Shown here in pieces: positions 31,935 to 40,953 of a stretch of 64,000 nt of DNA. The notes beneath the pieces were generated by a model, which did no database searches, had not been told where the DNA came from, and saw only the letters and a program-made list of their open reading frames with translations. The stretch comes from Syntrophaceae bacterium UBA5744 (GTDB taxonomy: Bacteria > Desulfobacterota > Syntrophia > Syntrophales > UBA2192): positions 282 to 64,281 of the forward strand of contig DIFQ01000059.1 in the NCBI GenBank assembly GCA_002419215.1, in the 5' to 3' direction. The position numbers were made by a program, and so were the translations under genes. The stretch's first letter is position 1, and every line of letters starts with the position of its first letter.

Positions 31935-34610
31935 CTAAGCCGCCTTGTCGAGTTCCACCCGGACAGCGACGGCGATCTTTTCCAGCGTGTAAGGCTTTTT
32001 CAAGTACTGTCCGGCACCCAGTTTCTGGGCTTCCTTGACGCGGTCCGTCTCGGCAAAGCCGCTCACGATGATGGCCTTCTGCCCCGGACGATGCCGCGTG
32101 ATCTTCCGGTAGGTTTCGAGGCCGTCGATCCCCGGGTCCATGATCATGTCCAGGATGACGAGGCTCGCCGGCTTGTTCTTCAGGTACTCGACGGCCTCTT
32201 CCCCGCTGGCGAGGGTCTCGGTTCTGTAGCCCAGCTTCCGCAGCATGGCCGAGGCCAGTTCCCTCTGCTCCGCCACGTCATCGACAACCAGGATGGTCTC
32301 CCCCTTCGACAGGAATTGCTCGATGGGAATCTTCCGGTCCTCCGGTTTCACGGCGGAGCGATTCACGGGGAAGTAGAGGCTGAACGTCGACCCCTTCCCT
32401 TCGACGCTCTCGATGTCGATGTATCCCTTGTGGTCCTTCACGGTACCCCAGACAACGGCCATGCCCAGGCCCGTGCCGCTTCGCCCCATGATCTTCTTCG
32501 TGTAAAAGGGCTCGAAGATCTTCTTGATGTCCTTCTGCGCGATCCCGATGCCCGTATCGGAGACCCTCATGACGATGTACTCGCCCTCGGCGACCTGGTC
32601 GTAGCCGCGGATCGTTGTGTCCACGTACTGGTTCGTGGTTTCGATGCGGATGGTGCCGCCGCAGGGCATGGCCTCGGCTGCATTGGAAACAAGATTCATC
32701 ACAACCTTGGAGAGGTGCACCGAGGAGCCCTGGATGGGGAGAAGATCCTCGGCGAGATCGTTCTCGATCGTGATTGCGGGATGGAACGAACGGAGCTTTT
32801 GGAATTCGGGGCTGCGAAGGTAATCCGTGACGATGCGGTTCAGTCCCACGGGCTCCATGACAGGCACGCCGCGCCGCGCGAGGGTCAGCAGGTCCTGGAC
32901 AATGGCGGCGGCCTTCTCGCCCGAGTTCTTGATCGTGATGATGCCCCTGCGCAGGGGGCTTTCCTCGGGCAGCTCCATCAGGAGCAGGTCGGGGTAGCCG
33001 ACGATCCCGCCGAGGATGTTGTTGAGGTCATGGGCCACACCGCCCGCGAGGGTGCCGATGGCCTCCATCTTTTCCGAACGGGCCAGCCTCTCCTCAAGGG
33101 CTTTCTTTTCCCGCTCGCTGCGCTTCTTTTCCGTGATGTCGCGAATGGTTGTGAGAATGGCCTCCTGCCCGGTCAGGGCGATCCTGCTGGCGCAGATCTC
33201 GATGTCGACGATGTCCCCGTCTCTCCGGATGTCCCGGATCTGGTAGGAACGGAGGTCGTGGTTCGGCCATGTCTGCCTGCGCTCCACGAGAATGTGGCGG
33301 TCATCGGGGTGGATGAATTCCATGACATCCCTGCCCAGGATCTCGCCCTTGTCCTTGTACCCGTGCAGGGAAAGCCAGGCCGGGTTGACGTCGATCATCC
33401 TGCCGGCGCGGGAGACGCTCATCGCCTCCACGGAGTCCTCGAAAAGGGTCCGGTACTTTCTCTCCGAATCCATAAGCGCATTCTCGGCCGCCTTGCGGTC
33501 GGTGATGTCCCTCAGGATGGTCAACACCGCCGTCGGGTTGCCGTTTTCATCCCGCAGGGCCACGTTGGCGGCACAGTGGAAGAAGCCCTCCTGCCCCTGC
33601 CGCGTCGTGAGTGTCGTGTCGCTGCTGTGGATCTCCCCGTCCCGGAATGTCCGGAGCGCGTAGCAGGGATAGGGCTCGCAGGGCCACTGCCGCCTGCAGA
33701 GCATCTCGTGGCATTTCACGCCTTCACGGCCCAGAGCGAAAGATTCTTTTGCCTTTTCGTTAAACCAGACGACGTTCAGGTCCCGGTCGATCATGATCAT
33801 GGCGTCACCGACGGACCGGAGCATGGCGTTGAGCTTGCCCTCGCTCGCCCGGAGCGCTTCCTCGGAGCGCTTGCGCTCTTCCATCTCGCCCGCCAACTGG
33901 AGGTTCGCCCGATAGAGTTGCGCGGTGCGCTCCTCCACCCGCTGCTCGAGCTGTTCGCCCGCCTTGCGCAGTTTCTCCTCGGTATCCTGCAGGGCGGACA
34001 CGGCGCTCTTGAGCTCCGCGTTGACGCCTTCGAGCTTCATCGTGGCCTTCTCGCGGGTCCTTTCGAAAAAGTAGGCAAACGCAGTGATGACCAGGAATGA
34101 GGGGATGAAGCGCAGCTTGAAATCCCGCGAGTAGATCGTGAAGGGGCTCGGCGGGTTCTCCCACATGAAGAAAACAACAGCCGGGACGAGCATCAGCAGC
34201 GTTGCGGCAAGCCCCGGCCGGGAGCCGAGGATGAACGACGCGATCAGGGGAAAGGTGAAGTACCAGACGTGGGCCGTGTTGTTCACCCCGCCTGTGAAGA
34301 GCAGGTAATAATAGAGCACCCCCACGACACCGACCCCGCAATGGAAGGCCGTTTTGTAGTCCTTCGTCCTGCGGAGGTAGACGATCAGACAGGCGAGCAC
34401 AAAGGCGGCACAGTAATCCAGCGCGGCGAGCCAGGGGTTTCTCTGGAAATAGGCAAGCGTTCCCAGCAGGACGAGGTTGAGGATGCCGATCAGGGAGAAG
34501 GCGTTGAAGACGATGATCTTGCGTGACATATCACGCCCCCGATCGTCGCTTATCCCGCCGCTGATCAGGTCGAAGGAGATCCTCTTCAGTTCCTGCACGT
34601 TCACGGTCAT
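31935..34610 (-). CDS. Membrane-bound hybrid histidine kinase with PAS domains and receiver
   Basis: About 891 aa from the ATG at 34610. Five or six membrane spans (about 30-195) are followed by a coiled coil. The first PAS domain carries a cysteine cluster (CHEMLCRRQWPCEPYPC); a second PAS domain follows (about 395-510). HisKA has the phospho-His in GGVAHDLNNILGG, and HATPase has the N box LVSNAAEAM and GTGLGMAVVWG. The C-terminal receiver has its Asp in LVILDMIMDP. The kinase autophosphorylates and passes phosphate to its own receiver; no output domain or partner regulator lies nearby. The small gene after it is co-transcribed. Confidence 0.9.
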   Translation of the reverse strand: MTVNVQELKRISFDLISGGISDDRGRDMSRKIIVFNAFSLIGILNLVLLGTLAYFQRNPWLAALDYCAAFVLACLIVYLRRTKDYKTAFHCGVGVVGVLYYYLLFTGGVNNTAHVWYFTFPLIASFILGSRPGLAATLLMLVPAVVFFMWENPPSPFTIYSRDFKLRFIPSFLVITAFAYFFERTREKATMKLEGVNAELKSAVSALQDTEEKLRKAGEQLEQRVEERTAQLYRANLQLAGEMEERKRSEEALRASEGKLNAMLRSVGDAMIMIDRDLNVVWFNEKAKESFALGREGVKCHEMLCRRQWPCEPYPCYALRTFRDGEIHSSDTTLTTRQGQEGFFHCAANVALRDENGNPTAVLTILRDITDRKAAENALMDSERKYRTLFEDSVEAMSVSRAGRMIDVNPAWLSLHGYKDKGEILGRDVMEFIHPDDRHILVERRQTWPNHDLRSYQIRDIRRDGDIVDIEICASRIALTGQEAILTTIRDITEKKRSEREKKALEERLARSEKMEAIGTLAGGVAHDLNNILGGIVGYPDLLLMELPEESPLRRGIITIKNSGEKAAAIVQDLLTLARRGVPVMEPVGLNRIVTDYLRSPEFQKLRSFHPAITIENDLAEDLLPIQGSSVHLSKVVMNLVSNAAEAMPCGGTIRIETTNQYVDTTIRGYDQVAEGEYIVMRVSDTGIGIAQKDIKKIFEPFYTKKIMGRSGTGLGMAVVWGTVKDHKGYIDIESVEGKGSTFSLYFPVNRSAVKPEDRKIPIEQFLSKGETILVVDDVAEQRELASAMLRKLGYRTETLASGEEAVEYLKNKPASLVILDMIMDPGIDGLETYRKITRHRPGQKAIIVSGFAETDRVKEAQKLGAGQYLKKPYTLEKIAVAVRVELDKAA

Positions 34611-34933
34611 GGTCTCGTCCCGGCCCCCCCGGACTGGCATCGCTTGGGCGATGTCCTAAAAATACCTTTTAACTAGCAGGGACCATGCCACTTCGCCTCA
34701 CCTTCAGAAAAAAGGGGTCCTTACAAAAGCATGTAATTTCAGTTAGTTAGCGAAGCATTCGGGGTGCATGGCGGTCGGCTTTCAGGGATGGCACTCCGGC
34801 ACCTCGCCATGTTCTTGACACACGGGAGAAAGTGACTGAGTGTCTGAGTGCTTGAGTGCCTGAGTGAAGAAAGAAGGGGGTCGGGAGTCAGGATGCAGGA
34901 TTTTCCAATTAATGCGTGCGGTCGCGGGTAGGG
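34611..34933. other. Intergenic region with AGTGNCTG words
   Basis: No gene seen. At 34831-34866 the words AGTGACTG, AGTGTCTG, AGTGCTTG, AGTGCCTG run in tandem, the same family as 21355-21437 but one-sided. A loose hairpin ATGGCGGTCGG...CACCTCGCCAT lies at about 34769-34810. Confidence 0.5.
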
Positions 34934-35884
34934 CTAGAGGTTGGTGGACAGTTGGGCTTCAATCTGCCGGAGAAGACGGGCCTGTTCGCGGTAGAACCCA
35001 TGTGCCTCCTCGAGAGTCACCCTCTGGAACCGCACCCGGTTGCCGGGCACGGCCTGGGCGATCTTCGAAAGGTCCGTTGAGATGACCGTGGCAATCTTCG
35101 TGTATCCTCCCGTCGTCTGCTCGACAAGCAGGATGATGGGCTGGCCGTCGGCGGGCAGCTGAACATTGCCCGGCACGGTGGGCTCCGAAATAATGCTCTG
35201 CGGAAAGCCCTCGTCGTGATGGACGGGCGGCCCCTTGAGACGATACCCCATGCGGTCCGCCTCGGATGTCACCTCGTAGACCCCGCCGAAGAAGGTCTCG
35301 AGACCGGAGGCGAACACTTCCTCCTGGGGACCCTCAATGGCCCTCAACATGATCTCCGGCAGGTACGATGGGATAAAGTCTGCGGGCAGCGTCCGGAGCC
35401 TGGAGAGGGGTTCCGCGGAAAGCCTGGCGAGCACGTCGTCTTTCCTCAGAGTTCTGCCCCCTACACCGCCTATCCTTGCCTTCACGCAGGTGGCCCGGCT
35501 CCCCATGACCGGGGGAACGTGGATGCCTCCCGTGACGGCAAGGTAAGAACGACAACCGCTTTTCGCCTGGCGGATGCGGACGACGTCCCCTTTGCTCAAG
35601 CGGATCGTCTGCCACATCGGTGCAGCGGTCTGGTTCACCGTGACGGCCATGTGGGCCCCTGTCAGGGCCACATCGGCTTCCCCGAGGACCTCCAGGGCGG
35701 GCCCCATCACGGTGATCTCGAGGACAGCGGCATCGGCAGGATTACCCACCAGGAGGTTGGCAATCCTGTATGCGTATGGATCCAGCACCCCCGACGGGGG
35801 AACGCCGCGGTCGATGAAGCTGTAGCGGCCCCTGTCCTGGACCGTCGTGAAGGAACCCGGAGAGATCACACGGAAGGCGTCCAT
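34934..35884 (-). CDS. pxpC: 5-oxoprolinase subunit C (biotin-dependent carboxyltransferase family)
   Basis: 316 aa. Begins MDAFRVISPGSFTTVQDRGR, the family start, followed by GVPPSGVLDPYAYRIANLLV, then DVALTGAHMAVTVN, YLAVTGGI and QTTGGYTKIATVIS. With PxpA and PxpB it forms the ATP-dependent prokaryotic 5-oxoprolinase that opens pyroglutamate to glutamate. It overlaps pxpB by 1 nt (ATGA on the minus strand). Last gene of a six-gene operon. Confidence 0.93.
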   Translation of the reverse strand: MDAFRVISPGSFTTVQDRGRYSFIDRGVPPSGVLDPYAYRIANLLVGNPADAAVLEITVMGPALEVLGEADVALTGAHMAVTVNQTAAPMWQTIRLSKGDVVRIRQAKSGCRSYLAVTGGIHVPPVMGSRATCVKARIGGVGGRTLRKDDVLARLSAEPLSRLRTLPADFIPSYLPEIMLRAIEGPQEEVFASGLETFFGGVYEVTSEADRMGYRLKGPPVHHDEGFPQSIISEPTVPGNVQLPADGQPIILLVEQTTGGYTKIATVISTDLSKIAQAVPGNRVRFQRVTLEEAHGFYREQARLLRQIEAQLSTNL

Positions 35885-36588
35885 CAGGTGCCCTCCTTCA
35901 CGCGGATGCGATCGTATTCCCCGCCCGTGACAGGCACAAAACGGATACGGTCCCCTGCCTCGTAGAGGAAGGGGGTTTCCCGCTCGGGCGCGAAAAGTCG
36001 AAGCGGCGTGCGGCCGATGATCTGCCAGCCGCCGGGGCTGTCTACGGGGTACATGCCCGTCTGGGACTCGGCGATCCCGACGGAGCCGCCGGGCAGCAGC
36101 GTCCGCGGTGTCTTTCGCCTCGGCGTGTGGATCCGCCTGTCGAGCCCGCCCAGGTAGCAGAAGCCGGGGGTGAAACCGATCATGTAGATGGGGTAGTCCG
36201 TCCCCGCGTGGATGGCAATGACCTGCTCAGCGGTCAGTCCGTTGTGCTGCGCCACGATCGCGAGGTCGGGGCCGAACTCGCCGCCATACAGGACGGGGAT
36301 CTCGACGATCCGGGGAGGCGGGATCTCGATCTCGTGAATCCGTGCTTCCAATCCCTGAACGAGTGAGAGGAGTTTCGCCGGCGATGTGAGCAGGGGATCG
36401 TAGAGGAGCGACAGGTTGCGGTAGGCGGGGATGACGGCCTCGACGCCTTCGGGAAGCCCCGTCTTCAGGAGTGCCGCCATGGCACGGACCTTTTCGTTGA
36501 CGGCCGGGTCGATTGCGTCGCCGTACTCCACGAGCACGGCCCGGTCGCCGCTGATGCGAATGCGGGGCTTTTCGAATAGGTGAGACAT
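35884..36588 (-). CDS. pxpB: 5-oxoprolinase subunit B
   Basis: 234 aa from the ATG at 36588 (MSHLFEKPRIRISGDRAVLV); a further in-frame ATG at 36636 adds non-family residues. Motifs include VEYGDAIDPAVNEKVRAM, ETHRE-like regions replaced by EIPVLYGGEFGPDLAIVAQH, then YMIGFTPGFCYLGGLDRRIH and PGGSVGIAESQTGMYP. Partner of PxpC in the carboxyltransferase-like half of the enzyme. Coupled to pxpC by overlap; a word-type palindrome separates it from pxpA. Confidence 0.92.
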   Translation of the reverse strand: MSHLFEKPRIRISGDRAVLVEYGDAIDPAVNEKVRAMAALLKTGLPEGVEAVIPAYRNLSLLYDPLLTSPAKLLSLVQGLEARIHEIEIPPPRIVEIPVLYGGEFGPDLAIVAQHNGLTAEQVIAIHAGTDYPIYMIGFTPGFCYLGGLDRRIHTPRRKTPRTLLPGGSVGIAESQTGMYPVDSPGGWQIIGRTPLRLFAPERETPFLYEAGDRIRFVPVTGGEYDRIRVKEGT

Positions 36589-36654
36589 GCAGTCTACCTG
36601 GCCCGATCGGTGTTCCTGCGATACCCTCACAGGCAACGGCTTCGCGGCCGGATT

Positions 36655-36770
36655 CGGGTCTCGGGGATCGGGGATCGGGTATCGGGTATCGGGGTGGAAT
36701 AAGATTTCATCTATAAAAAAGATTGAGTACCTTCAGCCCCTATACCCGAAACCCAATACCCAATACCCCT
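36655..36770. repeat. GGGTATC-word palindrome inside the pxp operon
   Basis: The left arm GGGGATCGGGTATCGGGTAT (36671-36690) and right arm words CCCCTATACCCGAAACCCAA / TACCCAATACCCC (36737-36769) flank the loop GGAATAAGATTTCATCTATA. The loop core AAGATTTCATC (36701-36711) also occurs in the palindrome at 21388, and a variant in the one at 54299. It sits between pxpB and pxpA. Confidence 0.8.
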
Positions 36771-37550
36771 TCACTTGACGAACTTGCCCATGGGAACAAC
36801 GGCGATCCCCTCCCCCTCGATGGCGGAGCGGATATTCCTCACCAGCTCCACGGCCGAGGGGTTGTCGCCGTGGACGCAGATCGTGTCGATCTGCATCGCG
36901 AGAACACTGCCATCGGTCGTGATGATCTTTCCTTCCTTCGCCATGCGAAGGGCCCTCTCTGCAGCCACCTTCGGGTCCTTGATGACGGCGCCCGGCTGGC
37001 TTCGCGGTGCAAGCTTGCCCTCCGGCGTGTAGGCTCGGTCGGGAAAGGCCTCGAAGGCCACCCGGATGCCCGCCTGCCAGGCAATCCGGGTCACAAGCGG
37101 CGCCTGGGCGCCGCCGAGGGCCAGGTAGATCACGTTTTTATCGACGCCCGCAATGGCTTCCACGATGGCGCGGATCAGCGCCTCGTTGCCCACGCTCATG
37201 TTGTAGAGGCTCCCGTGTGGCTTCACGTGCTGGAGCGGTACGCCGTGAATGGCGCAGAAGGCCTTCATGGCCCCGATCTGGTAAGCCACGTAGTCGCGGA
37301 CCTCCTCGGGCGAGCAATCCATATTTCGCCGCCCGAAGCCCACGAGGTCCGGGTATCCCGGGTGGGCGCCCACGCCCACTCCGTGGTCCTTTGCGAGCTG
37401 AACCGTCTTGTACATCACGTGGGCATCACCTGCGTGGTACCCGCAGGCGATGTTTGCCGAGGTGACGTGACGGATCACCTCGCCGTCCATCCCCATGCTC
37501 CAGGCGCCGAAGCTTTCGCCCATGTCGCAGTTGAGATCGATCTTCTTCAT
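36771..37550 (-). CDS. pxpA: 5-oxoprolinase subunit A (LamB/YcsF family)
   Basis: 259 aa. Starts MKKIDLNCDMGESFGAWSMG, the unmistakable LamB/YcsF opening, followed by VTSANIACGYHAGDAHVMYK, GVGAHPGYPDLVGFGRR and HVKPHGSLYN. It is the subunit that carries the lactam-opening active site. AAGGGA lies 8 nt before the ATG. It follows the TRAP permease gene by 17 nt, tying 5-oxoproline hydrolysis to that transporter. Confidence 0.95.
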   Translation of the reverse strand: MKKIDLNCDMGESFGAWSMGMDGEVIRHVTSANIACGYHAGDAHVMYKTVQLAKDHGVGVGAHPGYPDLVGFGRRNMDCSPEEVRDYVAYQIGAMKAFCAIHGVPLQHVKPHGSLYNMSVGNEALIRAIVEAIAGVDKNVIYLALGGAQAPLVTRIAWQAGIRVAFEAFPDRAYTPEGKLAPRSQPGAVIKDPKVAAERALRMAKEGKIITTDGSVLAMQIDTICVHGDNPSAVELVRNIRSAIEGEGIAVVPMGKFVK

Positions 37551-37567
37551 ATCCGATTCCCTTTTCG

Positions 37568-38872
37568 CTACTTCATCTTGCCGGGTAGGTACATGGCGAT
37601 GTCGGGGAAGACCGTGAGCAGCACCGTCGCCAGCAGCATGAGCAGAAAGAAGGGAAAGGCCGCCTTGCCGATGGTGAACAGGTCGTCGTTGTTGAGCCCG
37701 CTGATGACGAAGAGATTGAACCCCACGGGGGGAGTCACCTGTGCCAGCTCGATCATGACAACGAGGTAGATGCCGAACCACACGAGGTCGAACCCGGCCG
37801 CGTCGATCAGGGGAAGCACCAGGGGCGCCGTCATGACGATCATGGAGAAGCCGTCGATGAGGCACCCGAGGAACAGGTAGAGAATTGTCAGGATGAAGAT
37901 GAGCATATAGGGGGAAAGCTTCATCGAGACGACATATTGCGTGAGGGCCCTCGTGATCCCCAGGAATCCCATGACATTGGAAAGGTAGGAGGCGCCCATG
38001 ACGATGAGCATGATCATGCAGCTCGTTTTCACGGAATTGATCAGGCTCACCTTGAAGACGTCCACGGTGAGGCTCCGGGTGATGGCGGCAAAGAAAAAGG
38101 CCCCCACGACCCCCACGGCGCCGGCCTCCGTCGGCGTGGCCCATCCCATGTAAATGCTCCCCAGTACCATGAGCACCAGGATGACGACCGGCGCGATGGC
38201 GGGGACGGCCTGGATGCGATCCGTCCAGGAGTAATGATCCTCTCCCCTGGGAGCGAGGGCCGGGTTGACGAGGCAGCGCAGGGTGATGTAGCCGCTGAAG
38301 AGGCCCGCGATCATGAAGCCGGGGATGAAGCCCGCGATGAAGAGCTTTCCGATGCTCACGTCGCCGATGATCCCATAGACGAGCATCATCATGCTGGGCG
38401 GGATCATGAAGCCCAGTGTCCCCGCGCCGGCCAGCGACCCGATGGAGAGGGCGTGGTCGTACTTGCGCCGCGCGAGCTCCGGGACGGTGATCTTCCCCAC
38501 GGTGGCCGTCGTGGCCGCCGACGAGCCGCTCACGGCGGCGAAAAAGGTGCAGGCCATGATGTTCACGTGAATGAGCCGCCCCGGTATCGCGTCCATCCAG
38601 GGCGCCAGGCCCCGGAAAAGGTCCGACGAGATGCGGCTCCTGAACAGGATCTCCCCCATCCAGATGAAGAAGGGCAGGGCCATCATGGCCGAGCCGCTCG
38701 TGTTGTTCCAGGCCACGTTCGCGATGATCGAGCCGAAGGCCACGTCGCTGTAGAAAAAGAACCCGCCGATCCCCACGAGGAACAGGGAAATGCCGATCCA
38801 GACGGAGCCGCCCAGAAACAGGATGAGCAGCCCGCAGACCGTTGCCGACACGGGTCCCATATCAAGTTGCAT
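37568..38872 (-). CDS. TRAP transporter large permease (DctM-type)
   Basis: 434 aa, about 11-12 membrane spans. Family motifs: SGSSAATTATVGKITVPELA, GTLGFMIPPSMMMLVYGIIG, a LFIAGFIPGFMIAGLFSGYI segment, and TPPVGFNLFVISGLNNDD near the end. It uses an ion gradient to import the ligand delivered by the binding protein. Lies between dctQ and pxpA; the 5-oxoproline context suggests pyroglutamate as the substrate. Confidence 0.92.
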   Translation of the reverse strand: MQLDMGPVSATVCGLLILFLGGSVWIGISLFLVGIGGFFFYSDVAFGSIIANVAWNNTSGSAMMALPFFIWMGEILFRSRISSDLFRGLAPWMDAIPGRLIHVNIMACTFFAAVSGSSAATTATVGKITVPELARRKYDHALSIGSLAGAGTLGFMIPPSMMMLVYGIIGDVSIGKLFIAGFIPGFMIAGLFSGYITLRCLVNPALAPRGEDHYSWTDRIQAVPAIAPVVILVLMVLGSIYMGWATPTEAGAVGVVGAFFFAAITRSLTVDVFKVSLINSVKTSCMIMLIVMGASYLSNVMGFLGITRALTQYVVSMKLSPYMLIFILTILYLFLGCLIDGFSMIVMTAPLVLPLIDAAGFDLVWFGIYLVVMIELAQVTPPVGFNLFVISGLNNDDLFTIGKAAFPFFLLMLLATVLLTVFPDIAMYLPGKMK

Positions 38873-38994
38873 GATTATACGATCTCCATGATCTGCAGGA
38901 ACCGAGCATGCTTCGGTGGCCTGAAAACGTCTCGCGAATTCCTGTTCTTTCCGCGCTTCCGGTCTTCCGCGCTTCCGGTCTTCCTGTCGTCACA
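38873..38994. repeat. CGCTTCCGGTCTTC words between dctM and dctQ
   Basis: TTCCGCGCTTCCGGTCTTCC and CGCTTCCGGTCTTCCTG stand in tandem (about 38947-38990). One-sided word repeat within the operon. Confidence 0.5.
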
Positions 38995-39531
38995 TCACCG
39001 CCCCAGGTCATCCGCTTCCTCGAGAATCCGAAGCCCTTCCGCGTCCTGGCGCAGCAGGGCAAAACCCTTCAGGAACTCGGCCGCAAACTGGAGCGTCAGG
39101 AGGAACGAACCGATCGGCAAAAAAGCCTGCGGGATCGCGAGATAGGTCTCCGAGACCTGCATCGACTGGGACTCGCTGACGACGGAGTCCCAGAAGAACT
39201 CCCAGGTGAACCAGGTCAACCCCGCACAAAACAAAAAACCCACCGTAAAACAGACCATGTTGTAGATGACGTGGGCCCTGCCCTTGAGGATGTGGGGCAG
39301 GAACATCATCCGGATGTGGCCGCGCTCGCGAAGCGTGTAGGCAAGCCCCATGAAGGTGAGCATCGCCATGAGGTAGCCCGTGAACTCGTCGGCAACGTAC
39401 AGGGTACTGTTCAGAAAGCTCCGGAAGACGATCTCGCCGACGGACAGCATGAGTCCGATGGCCATGAGGATTCCCGCCACCCAGCCCCCGATGCCGGACA
39501 GAGTGTCGATCAGGATGATCAGCTTTTTCAT
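38995..39531 (-). CDS. TRAP transporter small permease (DctQ-type)
   Basis: 178 aa from the ATG at 39531 (MKKLIILIDTLSGIGGWVAG); a longer frame from 39597 crosses the intercistronic hairpin and is rejected. Four membrane spans, with LYVADEFTGYLMAMLTFMGL and RERGHIRMMFL typical of DctQ. Couples the binding protein to the DctM permease. Confidence 0.9.
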   Translation of the reverse strand: MKKLIILIDTLSGIGGWVAGILMAIGLMLSVGEIVFRSFLNSTLYVADEFTGYLMAMLTFMGLAYTLRERGHIRMMFLPHILKGRAHVIYNMVCFTVGFLFCAGLTWFTWEFFWDSVVSESQSMQVSETYLAIPQAFLPIGSFLLTLQFAAEFLKGFALLRQDAEGLRILEEADDLGR

Positions 39532-39577
39532 ATCTCTCTCAGTGCCTGTCAACGCTGATGAATGCCCCAATGAAACA

Positions 39578-39610
39578 GGGACCACGGATCTCGTCACGAG
39601 CCGTGGTCCC
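39578..39610 (-). promoter_or_regulatory. Intercistronic hairpin between dctP and dctQ
   Basis: GGGACCACGG and CCGTGGTCCC form a 10-bp perfect stem around a 13-nt loop that is itself self-complementary (CTCGTCACGAG). It lies after the binding-protein gene. Such hairpins often stabilise the upstream mRNA or partly end transcription, so that binding protein exceeds permease. Confidence 0.65.
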
Positions 39611-39640
39611 CGCTATCGCCTTATGTCGAACTTCGAACCC

Positions 39641-40636
39641 CTAGCGGCCGACCTTCTTCAGGAAGTCCGCATAAATCTTCTTGCCCTCGGGCGGCGCATC
39701 CTTGACCCAGTCGGCGCGAATTTTCTGCGTAATCTTCTCGAGATCCGCGATCATCTGCTTGGAGGGTTTCACCGTCTCGATGCCATTCTTGTTCGAGATG
39801 GCCTCCATGTCTTTGTCCCACTTGGGGCCGCGCTCCCACATGACCGTCTCCATTTCCTTGCCGGCCTTCACCAGGGCATCCTGCTGGGCCTTGGGGAGCT
39901 TCCGGAAGGCGGCCAGGTTGACGGTCACCATGTTCGTGGCGATCGTGATGTTCAGGGGCTCGAAGTACTTGAGCACTTCCCAGAACTTGGCATCCACGGC
40001 GGTGGGTGTCGAGGTCATGACGGAGTCGATGACACCGGTCTGCAGCGACGTGTAGACCTCGCTGAAGGGAAGCGCCAGCGGGGTTGCCCCGACGGCTTCC
40101 ATCACGAGGGCGCCGTTCTTGTCGTAGGTGCGGGTCTTGAGGCCCTTCAGGTCGGCAACGGAGGTGATCTTCTTTTTCGTCCACAGACCGGCTCCCGGCC
40201 AGGGCGCGATGTAGAGGATCTTCTGCTTCCACTTGCCCTCGGCCGCCTTGTCGAAGGCGGGCCGGGAGATGTCGATGAGCGTCTTCAGTTCCTTGAAGTC
40301 CCGGACGAGGAAGGGGAGCGTCACGATCTGGAAGACCTTCTCGTCGCCGGCCACGCCGCTGATGAGCATGTCGGAGACGGGCACCAGGCCGTCCCGGACG
40401 ACCTTCAGCAGTTCGGGCCCCTTGTAGCCCAGGGCGCCGCCGCTGCTCACCACCAGTTCGAGCTCGCCGTTGGTTGCCTTCTTCACCTTCTCGGCAAATT
40501 CCGTCAGCCCGACGCTGTGGTTGTTCTTCGGGGGCCATACCGAGTTTGCGTTCCACGTGGTCTTCGCGAGGCAGGGCGTAGCCAGAAACGCCGCTGCGAC
40601 GACCGTGACGATCATGAGCGTCCAGGTCTTCTTCAT
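39641..40636 (-). CDS. TRAP transporter substrate-binding protein (DctP-type)
   Basis: 331 aa. Signal peptide MKKTWTLMIVTVVAAAFLAT ending near CLAK. Family motifs LKGLKTRTYDKNGALVMEAV (the Arg that holds carboxylates lies in this KTRTYD region), FSEVYTSLQTGVIDSVMTST and VNLAAFRKLPKAQQDALVKA. Periplasmic receptor. First gene of the dctPQM-pxpABC operon. DctP proteins that bind pyroglutamate are known in Bordetella, and the gene context here suggests the same ligand. Confidence 0.92.
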   Translation of the reverse strand: MKKTWTLMIVTVVAAAFLATPCLAKTTWNANSVWPPKNNHSVGLTEFAEKVKKATNGELELVVSSGGALGYKGPELLKVVRDGLVPVSDMLISGVAGDEKVFQIVTLPFLVRDFKELKTLIDISRPAFDKAAEGKWKQKILYIAPWPGAGLWTKKKITSVADLKGLKTRTYDKNGALVMEAVGATPLALPFSEVYTSLQTGVIDSVMTSTPTAVDAKFWEVLKYFEPLNITIATNMVTVNLAAFRKLPKAQQDALVKAGKEMETVMWERGPKWDKDMEAISNKNGIETVKPSKQMIADLEKITQKIRADWVKDAPPEGKKIYADFLKKVGR

Positions 40637-40953
40637 AGGTCGCCTCTCCTTTTTTGAATGAGATTTCGATGGGTGCCCGAACAGGGGCGGTATCCTGTCA
40701 AAAACGGCGCTGATTATAGAAGGTTGCCCCTTTCAAAGCAAGCCCAAACTGAAAAGAAATAGCCTTGTCTATTCAAGAAGTTGAGTCAATCACGGGCCGG
40801 TGGAAGCCGAAGCGCCCGTTTCAATTTTGTCACGGTTTGTGGCTCGCCCCGGATCGAACGGGATCCTTTATGGACAGCAGCGTTGATCCGATATAGGAAG
40901 AGAAGGGCGCCGATCGCGAAGAAGATGAACTCGGCGCTACAGCAGGGATAAGA
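40637..40953. other. Divergent intergenic region
   Basis: No gene, repeat array or strong dyad recognised. It must hold the promoter of the TRAP-pxp operon (minus) and of the AsmA-like gene (plus). TTGAGTCA-type AT-rich stretches near 40770-40790 are the only hint. Confidence 0.35.
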
